From: Diphasiastrum complanatum
Lineage: Eukaryota > Streptophyta > Lycopodiopsida > Lycopodiales > Lycopodiaceae
Length of the DNA stretch: 64,000 nt
Direction: 5' to 3'
Assembly: GCA_029204225.1 (NCBI GenBank)
Contig: CM055100.1
Span: forward strand, 62,999,141-63,063,140
Shown here: piece by piece, positions 54,272 through 63,691 of the stretch
Layout of the letters: the number at the start of each line of letters is the position of its first letter
How positions within the stretch are numbered: the first letter of the stretch is position 1
Notes under the pieces: generated by a model
Told to the model about the DNA's origin: nothing
What the model saw: only the letters and a program-made list of their open reading frames with translations
Databases searched by the model: none
Made by a program: the position numbers and the translations under genes

Positions 54272-55878
54272 TCTTAATAATAGGTGCAAAAGTCCTATCA
54301 GTTCTTGTTGAGCATAGTCTTTTGCCTTACGTTTTTTAAAGGAGAACTTTTTTCTATACATCCTCTAGCACCCTATTGGTTTCTTTCCTTCAGACAGGCA
54401 ATTCTATGTAGCCATACTCCTCTTGCATTGACCTTATCCATACATCTTTCTTGGATGCCTCTTTAGATGTGTGTGGCTCTGATGTTTCCATTCTTGTAGG
54501 CATAAAATTTTTCTAAAAGACGTACTTGAGACTTCACTTCGTAATAGAGAACTTCAATTAGTATGGAGAGCTTCACTTAGTCACATCACCATTCTGTAAC
54601 ACTTTTAAACATCTTGGAAGTTAAAAAAATTGTTATCAAAATTCCCCACCATGTAGAGTTGCACCGAGTCTGATATTGTGCTCAGGCTTTGTTTGATACA
54701 TTTTTGTTGGGTCTCTACTGGACATTGATAGACCTCTCCCTCTCCCCTTCCCTCATCCTTCTGAGTTGGCACTCACTCCATGATTTGTGGATCTTCATTG
54801 AAATTGTTCTACAGATCTAGATTGTACTGCATCTGTGTGTGCCTCCACCCTTATTTTTCATGATGCATCTTGGGGGTGATGCATGCAATCATGCATATGT
54901 ATGCACGTGACTTTGATAAATTGTTTAAAAGTTGCATGCCTATAGTTCGTGGACAATATCATCATGTTTTTATTACTGTATTTTTTCAAAGAGAAAATTT
55001 ACAATGTGTTATATTAATTATTGATCAAATTGTTGCAATGCATCTAAAAGTCAAATTTATGTTGGTCACAAATGTACAATATGTGGAGAGTCAATTTCAG
55101 GTGAATGGCACAAGATTTGTGTCTTTCAACTCTCCCATGGAGAGGCAATTGTCCTTTGCTTCCCTCAAGCTTGGTGAAAAAATCAGTAACTAAATCACCT
55201 TCACTCCTCCTAAGAGACTACATTAGATTCTGTGGGTCCACTCATCTTGAAAGAGTACAATAGGTTTCTTAGGTAGAGGAACCAAGAAGCATGGTTTGTA
55301 GCTTCACACAAGGCTATGAGCATTTAAGGCTTGCTAGGATTTATTAGTAATGGTAAGAAAATTCTCTCTCTCTCTAATGATCGATAATTAAAATTGTGCC
55401 AAAAGGTTTCCATCTTATATTGTTCAAGTTGTCATTGTCCTCGAGTTTTGCTTGCTTTCCCTCAAGTAGAAAATTGATGCCCATTTTGGGATTCCAAAAA
55501 AATAGTTGCACAAAGAGGTTTGCAAGGATACTACTCATAACTACATTTATTAGTGCAAGAATTCAAAATTTAAAATTTTAAATAGAATAAAATAATAAAT
55601 AATGAATAAAATAAAATAAATAAAAACAAGGATCATAATATGTACACGACTTACCGAAACAAAGACAACATACTAGAAACAAAGCAGGCTCCTTAGCTCC
55701 CCAATTTTTTCTATTATTGATCATCTAAAACATATAAAACCAAAATGAACAATTGCAACAGTTCCTTCTCATATATAGAATACTAGATTGAGCAAGATTG
55801 AGTTTCTTGCTTTCATAAGCAACACGATGTCCATCCTACATCAAAACAGCTCCAATAGCATAATTATTGGCATTGGTC
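54272..55878. other. no recognised gene
   Basis: AT-rich. A 107-codon + strand frame at 54870-55193 has no family match and no coding context. Confidence 0.35.
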
Positions 55879-56465
55879 CTAACCACAAAAGCCTAAGTCT
55901 AAAACAATTTGAACTTTTCTCATGATTTTCTTAAACAAGTAACCCTTGTGGAGTAACAAAATGATTAGATTGCGTGACTGGTCTACACAAGCATCTCTAC
56001 TAGTACAAAGACGAGAAAACCTATAGAATTGAGAAGTGATCACTCCATATTTAACAAAATCCAAAATATTTAAAGAAATATGAGGCATGCGAATTATGTT
56101 CAACATATTGTATTCTAGCTGCAGCCTTTTATCAAAAATATCAACCAATAAACCTGACCTGGCCTGAGTTATAGACAGGTCTAAAAAATTGCACTTATCA
56201 TCACGAGTTGTACAATTAAGTTCACATGAGTCTTTAGGATAGATTCCTCCACCAAAAAAACGTTAGAGTCTTTATATAGAAAACTACCAAAATTAGGAAG
56301 ATCACGAACAAATAAGTCATCAATATATCTTCTAACATGAGTTAATTTGCAATAAGATGGGACAAGGACCACAAGAAACTAATCTTTGTATAAATTCAAA
56401 TTCATAAGAGAAAAGATAAAAGTTAGCTAGATGAACAGCACAATTGGTACCCATCAGGGATACCT
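55879..56465 (-). pseudogene. reverse transcriptase relic, probably Penelope-like
   Basis: On the - strand the first frame reads GIP-x-GTNCAVHLANFYLFSY (with L-M-G-T seen in the sequence) and EFEFIQRL. After a frameshift it reads CKLTHVRRYIDDLFVRDLPN (catalytic YIDD), DIFDKRLQLEYNMLNI, YGVITSQFYRFSRLCTSRDA and LLHKGYLFKKIMRKVQIVL. The combination of G-I-P-M-G-T-N-C-A...L-A-x-x-x-L-x-x-Y-E, R-Y-x-D-D, Y/F-D-K-R and Y-G-V-x-x-S-Q-x-x-R is characteristic of an RT family common in invertebrates, which I attribute to Penelope-like elements. It differs clearly from the copia and gypsy polymerases here. No GIY-YIG nuclease was seen. Family assignment is from memory of motifs. Confidence 0.6.
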
Positions 56466-56995
56466 ATCGTTTTTTTTTTGGACTCTAGAGGTTCTCTAAT
56501 GACTAGCCTAGCCTAGCACTCACTACTCGAATTGGTGACTCAAACGTAGACTAGAAAGAATCATCAAAAAAGGCAAGTGATATTACAACTCTAATGAGGA
56601 AGGGGAAATGAGAGTGATAGCAATGAACAGCCTTTGAGACCATCACTCACAAAAGGGGGCTAGGAGGAATTTGTGCTTTGGACTCTAAAACTTCTCTAGT
56701 GGCTAGCCTACCACTCTATGCTCGGATTATATAGCAATTGTGCCTAAGCCTTACCGCCTTCATTTGTTTTCCCATGCCATTGGTCTAAGATAGGCCCTTT
56801 TATGTCCTCCTACAGCATTCTATTATGCCACTACTTTTCTCCAAAGGCTGACTTCATTTAATGAGCTCTGATCCTATCAACAACCATTGTCTTGTTTTCC
56901 TCTAGTGGAGTTCGGCAATCAAGTCTCCTTTCAAACACTTACTCGAGTGATCTTGTCAAAGCCAACATAATGAATGAACCCTATGAAGTCCACCC
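56466..56995. other. no gene seen; contains a diverged direct repeat
   Basis: The phrase GGACTCTAGAGG...TCTCTAATGACTAGCCTA near 56480 recurs in altered form near 56688 (GGACTCTAAAAC...TCTCTAGTGGCTAGCCTA). No coding signal. Confidence 0.35.
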
Positions 56996-57440
56996 TGTTA
57001 GAAATTAATGTTTATTTGCAAACCTGATGTTGGTTTGGCCATGCTTGCGAGCTATTTTAAGGGCCATTTCTATTTTTAGTATATCAAAGTCAAAGTTCTA
57101 AATTCAGCTTAATTAGTCTTGCATGTAGGACACACTAGTTCTCGAATAGAACATGATTTTTCACTAACAAATTCAATAACGGGCTTTACCCAAAATAGAG
57201 AGCAACTATAGTAATCAGCTTTTTGCTTTTTGTTTTATGCTTTTAGCTTTTGCTAAGGACTAGAAAAATTATACAAGGAGGGCTGTCGCCCCACCTCCAT
57301 TCATTCATTCCATTGTAGAGAGCTATGCTCGTTCTTCAATTGATCTAAGTTCTCTTTAATCTCTTATGTTGATCTTGATTGGCGTAGTGCTAATATGATT
57401 AGTTCACTCCTATCTTGAACTTGAGCATCAAATTCCAACA
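56996..57440 (+). repeat. 5' LTR of outer copia element, 445 bp
   Basis: Starts TGTTAGAAATTAATGTTTAT and ends CCAACA. The start matches the inner element's LTR in sense orientation (TGTTAGGAATTAATGTTTAT), and further blocks such as TTTGGCC...GCTATT...GGGGCC-like sequence align. It is followed by TGATATCACAGC (57441-57452), a two-mismatch version of the tRNA-Met primer site. Confidence 0.75.
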
Positions 57441-57511
57441 TGATATCACAGCTGAGACGATTGTAAGTTGTTTTCAGCATCAACATCTTCAAGTGACTTC
57501 TCAAGGGAAAA

Positions 57512-58411
57512 GGAGTGTTGATTTATTGACTCGGGTGCATCAAAACATATGACACCTAGGCGAGATTGGTTATCTAGTTTTCAAGAACTAGATGAGGATC
57601 AAATGTGAAGTTGGGAGATAACTACACATATGAGATAAAGGGAGTTGGAAAAGTACAGGTTCAACTACCTTAAGAAAAGACTGGAGACATAAAGGATGTG
57701 CTTTATGTACCAAGAATCAAGAAGAACTTAATCTCAGTTTCAGTTGTTGCGAAGCAACATATGATTGTACAATTTGATGAAGAATGGTGTCTGATCAAGA
57801 GTCATCATGCAGGTATTGCAGATATTGGTTGAGTTAGTAAGTTATGGCACGAAAGTTTTGGACATCTGAATTTCAATAGTTCACAAGTCTTGAGGAAATA
57901 CAATATGCTTACTAGTTTACCTCAAGTTGTTTCTAATTACAAAATTTGTGAGGGCTATGTCTTAGGAAAACACCATATGAAGAAATTTCCGTCTACTACT
58001 TTTAGGGCAAGAAATGTTCTAGAACTTGTTCATATAGATTTGTGTGGTCCTATGAAAACTCAGTCTTATGGGGGAGCAAGTTACTTTTTGGTGTTTGTTA
58101 ATGAATATTCTCGGAAGATGTGGGTATATCTTCTCAAGAATAAGGGTGAGGCATTCAAGTATTCCACATGGTTTAAGACACAGGCGGAAAAAGAAACAAA
58201 TAGACAAATTAAGATACTTCGTTCGAATAAAGGGAGAGAGTATCTTTCTACAGAGTTTCAAGTGTTTTGCAAGGATCATGGTATAAAGAGACAATTTGCA
58301 AGTACGGAAATGCCTCAACAAAATGGAGTTGCAAAAAGGAAAAGTTGGTCTATTGTGGAAACTGCAAAGAGCATACTTAAAAGTAAGAAACTTCCAAATG
58401 TGATTTTGTGA
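57512..58411 (+). pseudogene. outer copia protease and integrase, catalytically altered
   Basis: The protease region reads FIDSGASKHMTPRR (active site D-S-G) but soon breaks frame; stops lie throughout 57560-57860. The pre-integrase domain keeps SYGTKVLDI/HLNFNSSQ-like text and CEGYVLGKHHM. The integrase from 57890 is open for 173 codons: LVHIDLCGPMKTQSYGG (first Asp), ILRSNKGREYLSTEFQVFCK where the family has S-D-x-G, and NGVAKRKSWSIVETAKS where the family has A-E-R-K. So the second catalytic Asp is Asn and the Glu is Lys, which would abolish strand transfer. Confidence 0.8.
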
Positions 58412-58785
58412 TGAACTAGTTCAAACAGTGGAATATCTTTTGAATCGAAGTCCTACAAAAGTTGTAGAGAATCGGACTCCAGAGGAAGCTTACACGGGTT
58501 GGAAACTTGGCGTAAGTCACCTGAGAGTTTTTGGGCATATTGCATATCCTCACATATGTAAGGATTCCAGAAGCAAATTGGATTCAAAGGCTATCTTATG
58601 ATAGGAAGCAATATGGATGAATTCCCATCTTCTGTGGCGAGTCATTACAGGAGCCTGAGTCGACACATGTACTGTCTACACCAGTTCAAGTACCTAGAGT
58701 GACCATGGTTGAGAAAGGAAAAAGGAAGGAGAGATCGAGTACATGGGATACTTATTCACGTTCGACTTCACCAAGCATGAAGCAT

Positions 58786-58790
58786 CCTAC
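58786..58790 (+). other. target site duplication, left copy (CCTAC)
   Basis: CCTAC directly before the inner LTR; the same five bases follow the other LTR at 63687-63691. Confidence 0.92.
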
Positions 58791-59204
58791 TGTCAGAATT
58801 TGTCATACAAATTCTAAATGGAGTTACTAGTCCTACTAGCACTCACACAAACCAAGCATAAAGATTAAAAAGAATTCAGATTGTAGGAGAATTGAGCAAA
58901 GCTTATGTAGGTGGGGCACCAACCTACATATATACTTTCTCTAATCTATGTGAAAAGCTAAAAGCATCAAGCTAATAGCCAAAGAACAAAAGCTAATTGC
59001 CAAAATTACTACCTATATTGGGTAAAGACCCAAGGTGAATCTCTAAGTAGAAAACAGATCCTAATCTAGTAGTAGTGTGCCCACCTACATGCATAAACAA
59101 TAAAAATCAAATTTACTATATATATAGAGTAATGGCCCCTTAATAGCACGCAGGCATGGCCAAACTATCATTAAGGGGTATCAAATAAATATTAATTCCT
59201 AACA
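58791..59204 (-). repeat. inner copia 3' LTR, 414 bp
   Basis: TGTCAGAATTTG...CCTAACA on the + strand, paired with 63274-63686. Confidence 0.93.
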
Positions 59205-59700
59205 CTCCCCCTTAATGTTTACTTTATTATCTATTACTCCTAGAAGTTCTCTAAACTTCTGAAATTTTTCTTTGCCAAGTCCTTTGGTAAAGATATCTAC
59301 AGCTTGCTCTTCCATAGAACAATACATAAGCTCCACTTCACCACTCTGAATCTTCTCTCTGATGAAGTGTTGTTGTACTTCACTGTGCTTTGTCCTGCTG
59401 TGAAAAACTGGATTTTTCGCCAATTTCATACAACTCTGATTGTCACATTGAAGTACCGTAGGTGAATCTTGTACCATACGTAGATCATGTAGAATCCTTC
59501 GTAACCGTATTGCTTCACTTGTTGCACTTGTAGTAGCTCAGTATTTTGCCTCTGTAGATGATAATGCGATAGTATGCTGCTGCTTTGAACTCCAAGAGAT
59601 AGCACCAGAACCAAGACTACAAATAGAACCTGTAGTAGATCTTCGGTCTTCTGCATCTCCAACCCAATCAGCATCTACATAGCCTTGTAACTCCAAATCA
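59199..59700 (-). pseudogene. inner copia RNase H
   Basis: Blocks WVGDAEDRRSTTGSICSLGS, AISWSSKQQHTIALSSTEAK, EAIRLRRILHDLRMVQD and SPTVLQCDNQSCMKLAKNPV, then SRTKHSEVQQHFIREKIQSG and QAVDIFTKGLGKEKFQKF, the normal copia C-terminus. One frame change occurs near 59480, and a TGG-to-TGA type stop lies near 59540. The last residues read into the LTR edge. Confidence 0.83.
59205..59215 (-). promoter_or_regulatory. inner copia polypurine tract
   Basis: The - strand reads TAAGGGGGAG just before the LTR start TGTTAGG. Confidence 0.85.
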
Positions 59701-59868
59701 TCAAATCTCAAAGTACCCTGGATATATATGAGTATCTGCTTAGCAGTTCTCCAATCTGCTTAGGCTTAGCCATAAACTGACTAACCATACTCACAGCATA
59801 AGCAATATCTGGTCTTGTAGTAGTTAAATAGATTAAGCTCCCAACAAGCTTTCTATATAACGTCTCAT

Positions 59869-60640
59869 CTACATCTTGATCCTCCTCAACTTTCGTAAGC
59901 TAAGTTCATGAGCATCCTTAGATTGAGAATTAAATAGCTCATGTGCTACTCTCCATACCTCAATCCCAAGAAAATATTGTAGTAAACCAAGATCTTTCAT
60001 GTCAAACTCAGATGCGAGATCTTTCTTGATACCCTGAATCATACTCTGATCAAATCTTGTAATAACAAGGTCATCCACATACATCACTACAATTACAATA
60101 TGACCATCTCTGATCGAAACATAAAGCTCTGAACTACTCCTCTGAAAGCCAAGCTCCTCAAAGTATGTGTCAATCCTCTTGTACCATGCCCTAGGTGCCT
60201 GCTTAAGTCCATATAGTGCCTTGTCCAACTTGCAAACCTTGGTTTCACGTCCTACTACTATGTATCCATCTGGTTGCTCCATGTAGACTTCCTCCTTTAG
60301 AAATCCATTCAAGAATGCACTCTTCACATCCATTTGTTGAATATCCCATCCAAACTAAGCTACCAATGATAAAATTGTCCTCATAGTAGTAGACTTAGCA
60401 ACTGGTGCAGCAGTTTCTTCATAATCAATCCCTTCATGTTGAGCATAACCTTTTGCCACCAATCTTGCCTTATGTTTGTCTATAGAACCATCTGATTTGT
60501 ACTTAGTTCTATAGACCCACTTGCATCCAATGGCCTTTTTACCTATACGATATCGAACAAGTCTTCAAGTCTTGTTCTTCATGATTGAGTCGTACTCCTC
60601 ATCCATAGCTTTCCTCCAAATATCCTCTTTTTCAGCCTCT
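59869..60640 (-). pseudogene. inner copia reverse transcriptase
   Basis: The - strand text from about 60640 includes RIFGGKLWMRSTTQS, a stop, and the WVYRTKYKSDG-type block with KGYAQHEGIDYEETAAPVAK-like sequence (60420-60530, shifted frame). A 154-codon open stretch from 60333 follows: MDVKSAFLNGFLKEEVYMEQ, VCKLDKALYGLKQAPRAWYK, VIVVMYVDDLVITRFDQSMI (catalytic YVDD) and FDMKDLGLLQYFLGIEVW. Stops and a frameshift occur after EVW, but the catalytic part is well kept. Confidence 0.85.
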
Positions 60641-61003
60641 CTAAAGTAGATGGATCCTTGGCTTCCAATATTGTGGCCATATATGTAAAATGTACATCCC
60701 CATCTTCATGATGATCCTCCTGTCGAACCTCCTCTCGATCTTGATCTTCATGTTCAAGTCTAGCCGATCTCCTAGTCCCATGTGTATTGGACTCTCCCTG
60801 ATCCATAATAACACTATCCTTGATAGTTTCATAGTATCATCTAGGCAATCTTCTAGCTTCTGATGTAGGATGTTGCCTACCCGATGAAGTAGGAGGTGAA
60901 TAAGTATCCCATATACTAAATCTCTCCTTCCTCTTTCCTTTCCAACCAAGGTCACTCTAGGTACTTGGATTGGCGTAGGCGATACATGTGTCGATTCAGG
61001 CAC
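60579..61003 (-). pseudogene. inner copia integrase-RT linker
   Basis: ESTHVSPTPIQVPRVTLVGK and DQGESNTHGTRRSARLEHED in overlapping frames, followed by YMATILEAKDPSTLERLKKR. This is the variable linker that normally follows integrase. Here it sits directly after the protease, documenting the integrase deletion. The same linker in the outer element is split at 58790/63692. Confidence 0.75.
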
Positions 61004-61092
61004 TTGTAATAACTAGTCACACAATATAGGGATTCCTCCATCTTGATTCCTATCATTATCCTTTCTCTTGATGAGACACCGCTCTTCATCGC

Positions 61093-61965
61093 TCATGTAT
61101 GTTGTTGACTAATCATTACACAATCTACCTCCCCCACAACATATGTTGCTTCGCAATAGCTAATACTGAGAGTAAGTTTTTCTTGATTCATGGTACATAA
61201 AGCACGTCCAACTTGTACTTTACCAACTCCCTTTATATCATATGTGTAGTTGTCTCCCAACTTCACATTTGATCCATCATCTAATTTTTGAAAACTAGAC
61301 AGCCACTCCCGCCTAGGTGTCATATGCTTCGAAGCTCCTGAATCAATAAACCAGCACTCCTCTTCCTTCGATAAGCCACCAAAAGATGTCGATGCAAAAA
61401 ACAACTCATAGTCTTCCAAATCCAAAGCACTTAATTTTGCATTAGATGCTTCTTCTTCTTCAGCAAAATTAACATCCTGCTTCTTCTTGAACTTGTTGTG
61501 CCAGCACTCCTTTGCATAATGCCCTGATTTTCCACAAACAAAGTAGTTTCCTTTTCGAACTACTTTTTTTCCATCTTCTGATCGATTTGATTGATTCTCC
61601 TCCGTATCTAGTTGCTTCTTCTTCTTCTTCTTCCCTTTGCCACCCTTCTTGGAACTTTGCTCTTGCTTCTTTGCCAAGAATGCATGTTCCTTGAAATCAT
61701 CCCTGTGGACAATATTTTGTCGTCTCATTTCTTCCTCTAGTAATATGGCATTCAGCTCATCGAAAGAAGGCCTCGCTTCCCGTAACGATAACATCATTAC
61801 AAAGTTATGATAAGCCAAAGGTAGACTATTAAGCACAATGGATACTAAGACTGAATCTTGAACACTTTCTCCAACCGCAATAAGTTGCCCTCTTGGATCT
61901 TTCACCCGAGTAAAATTCAATGTGTGTAGCTGATTAGTCAAGAACAAGATTCGTGACTGATTCAC
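61093..61965 (-). pseudogene. inner copia gag C-terminal half and protease
   Basis: A 290-codon open stretch: ILFLTNQLHTLNFTRVKDPR, DSVLVSIVLNSLPLAYHNFV, RPSFDELNAILLEEEMRRQN, a lysine-rich stretch, then a nucleocapsid motif YFVCGKSGHYAKEC. The first knuckle cysteine, expected 3 residues before the second, is Tyr, so the CCHC motif is broken. The protease follows with ECWFIDSGASKHMTPRREWL (active site D-S-G intact) and VGKVQVGRALCTMNQEKLTL. The frame ends where integrase should begin. Confidence 0.87.
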
Positions 61966-61974
61966 TGTCTATCA

Positions 61975-62270
61975 TGTGAGTTAGATCAAGGTCAAAGTTT
62001 TACTAATCATGCATATGCTACAAGAAGCAAACTAATTGATTGGAATGCTCATTCACTTGATGATATTTCTACTAGTTGATTTTTTGGTGAGGGTATAGTA
62101 CTATGGTGGCAACAAGATTTCCTCATATTGATGAGCCAGATCACTCATTATTGTCAGATTTACAAGTTTGCGCTTGTGCCTAGATGGAGGATGATAGTCT
62201 CATGGTGGTATTGGGATTTCCTCAAGTTGAGATCCATGTCTCTCATGTGGTTTACTTGTGTACAATTAAG
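61975..62270 (-). other. ~290-bp insertion inside the inner copia gag
   Basis: Gag text from 62580 stops making sense after AWDILKRVYHT (about 62300) and resumes as NQSRILFLTNQLHT at about 61960. The intervening sequence has no gag similarity. It contains two related phrases on the + strand (ATGGTGGCAACAAGATTTCC and ATGGTGGTATTGGGATTTCC, about 90 bp apart). Origin unknown. Confidence 0.5.
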
Positions 62271-62562
62271 GTGGAAGACAATTCAGTTTTGATAGAGTGT
62301 GGTAGACTCTCTTCAGTATATCCCAAGCCTCCTTGGGTCCAGCAACATCTCTGATATGAGGTATGATATGATGAGCTTTTCTCCTACATCTTTGATACTC
62401 CCGCAACTCCCTGTCAATGTTCGGAGATATCTCGACACCCGTGACAATCTCCCAATATTCTCGATCCTGGAGAATATTTTGCATCTTGAACTTCCATATA
62501 TTATAAGTCGTTCCATCTAGCTTGCTAGATTCAGGCAACACAGCATTGTTCAACCCTGCCAT
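62271..62562 (-). pseudogene. inner copia gag N-terminus
   Basis: Starts MAGLNNAVLPESSKLDGTTY (ATG at 62560-62562) and continues NIWKFKMQNILQDREYWEIV, ELREYQRCRRKAHHIIPHIR and AGPKEAWDILKRVYH. This is the copia gag N-terminal domain. It ends in the insertion above. The upstream in-frame ATG (62578-62580, MTKISI) is possible, but MAGLNN fits the family better. Confidence 0.82.
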
Positions 62563-62580
62563 TATACTGATTTTTGTCAA

Positions 62581-63261
62581 CTCTTAGCAACTTGATTTTC
62601 CAGCAATTAGTATTTTATCAAACTTAAGAGAGCTGTCCTGCAACTCTGTGTTCTGATTTTACTCCAATCCAGCACTTTTTCAGCAAACCAGTTTAGTGTT
62701 TCAACAGTAGGTAAACTGATCTGTATTTCTGCAATCTGCAGACAGCATAAATCGGATCCCAAGTCTGATTTACAGCGATGAAGTCTGATTTACAGAGATA
62801 AAATCAGATCTGTAAATAGAGATCAGGCCTGATCCTGTAATCAGCGAACAGGATCCAAAATCAGACATTGAACAACTGTAATTCGCACCCTCCAACACCT
62901 ATGATCAATCTGTAGACACCCACAATCCAGAATTTGATCTATCAGGCAGCAAACAGTCTGCAGTTCCAGCAACACTTGAAGTAGGCCAGCGACCAGGTCA
63001 CTTTACTTCAGCCAACAGTTGTACTTTGCCAGCGATCAGATCTCAGTTTCAGGTCAGCAGCGATCTGATTCAGATCTATCTCAGCTCTGCATGCAAGTTC
63101 CCTGCAATTTAGCCAGTAAAAACTTGGATGCCAGGTCAGCGATCAACCAGAAATTTGTTCTGGTTAGGCAATGATCCACCACGCAGCCAGCGATCCACTC
63201 CTCCAATCTACTTCTTGCAGCCCTGCAAAAAACAAAACCTCTCTCTCTCACCAAAAAGCCT
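62581..63261 (-). other. inner copia 5' leader with repeated CAGCGA words
   Basis: About 680 bp without coding signal. CAGCGA occurs at least seven times on the + strand between about 62770 and 63200, several as CAGCGATC. Confidence 0.6.
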
Positions 63262-63273
63262 GCTCTGATACCA
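63262..63273 (-). promoter_or_regulatory. inner copia primer binding site (tRNA-Met)
   Basis: The - strand reads TGGTATCAGAGC, touching the 5' LTR with no spacer. Confidence 0.93.
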
Positions 63274-63686
63274 TGTCAGAATTTGTCATACAAATTCTAA
63301 ATGGAGTTACTAGTCCTACTAGCACTCACACAAACCAAGCATAGAGATTAAAGAGAATTCAGATTATAGGAGAATTGAGCAAAGCTCTAAAACACTGGAA
63401 TGAATTGTGGTGGGGCGCCAACCTACATATATAGTTTCTCTAATCTATGTGAAAAGTTAATAGCAAAAGAACAAAAGCTAATTGCTAAAATTAGTACCTA
63501 TATTGGGTAAAGACCCAAGGTGAATCTCTAAGTAGAAAACAGATCCTAATCTAGTAGTAGTGCACCCACCTACAAGCATAAACAATAAAAAATGAATTTA
63601 CTATAAATAGTAATGGCCCCTATAATAGCACGCAGGCAAGGCCAAAATATCATTAAGGGGTATCAAATAAACATTAATTCCTAACA
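63274..63686 (-). repeat. inner copia 5' LTR, 413 bp
   Basis: TGTCAGAATTTG...CCTAACA on the + strand. It differs from the left copy by scattered substitutions and carries about 25 bases around 63388-63411 that the left copy lacks. Confidence 0.93.
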
Positions 63687-63691
63687 CCTAC
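63687..63691 (+). other. target site duplication, right copy (CCTAC)
   Basis: Identical to 58786-58790, directly after the LTR. Confidence 0.92.

Larger units (their letters stand above)
58791..63686 (-). mobile_element. inner Ty1/copia element, 4896 bp, integrase-deleted, with perfect 5-bp TSD
   Basis: Two LTRs (58791-59204 and 63274-63686), primer site, polypurine tract, gag, protease, reverse transcriptase and RNase H on the - strand, inserted into a same-family element in the opposite orientation. The protease end (61093) is followed almost at once by the integrase-RT linker (61003), so the pre-integrase and integrase domains are absent. The LTRs show several substitutions and a roughly 25-bp indel (right LTR 63388-63411), so the insertion is not new. 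Such a copy could move only with integrase supplied by a relative. Confidence 0.93.

Noticed and set aside
54870-55193. 107-codon + strand ORF
   Set aside because: No motif recognised, AT-rich, no splice or promoter context; probably chance or decayed repeat.
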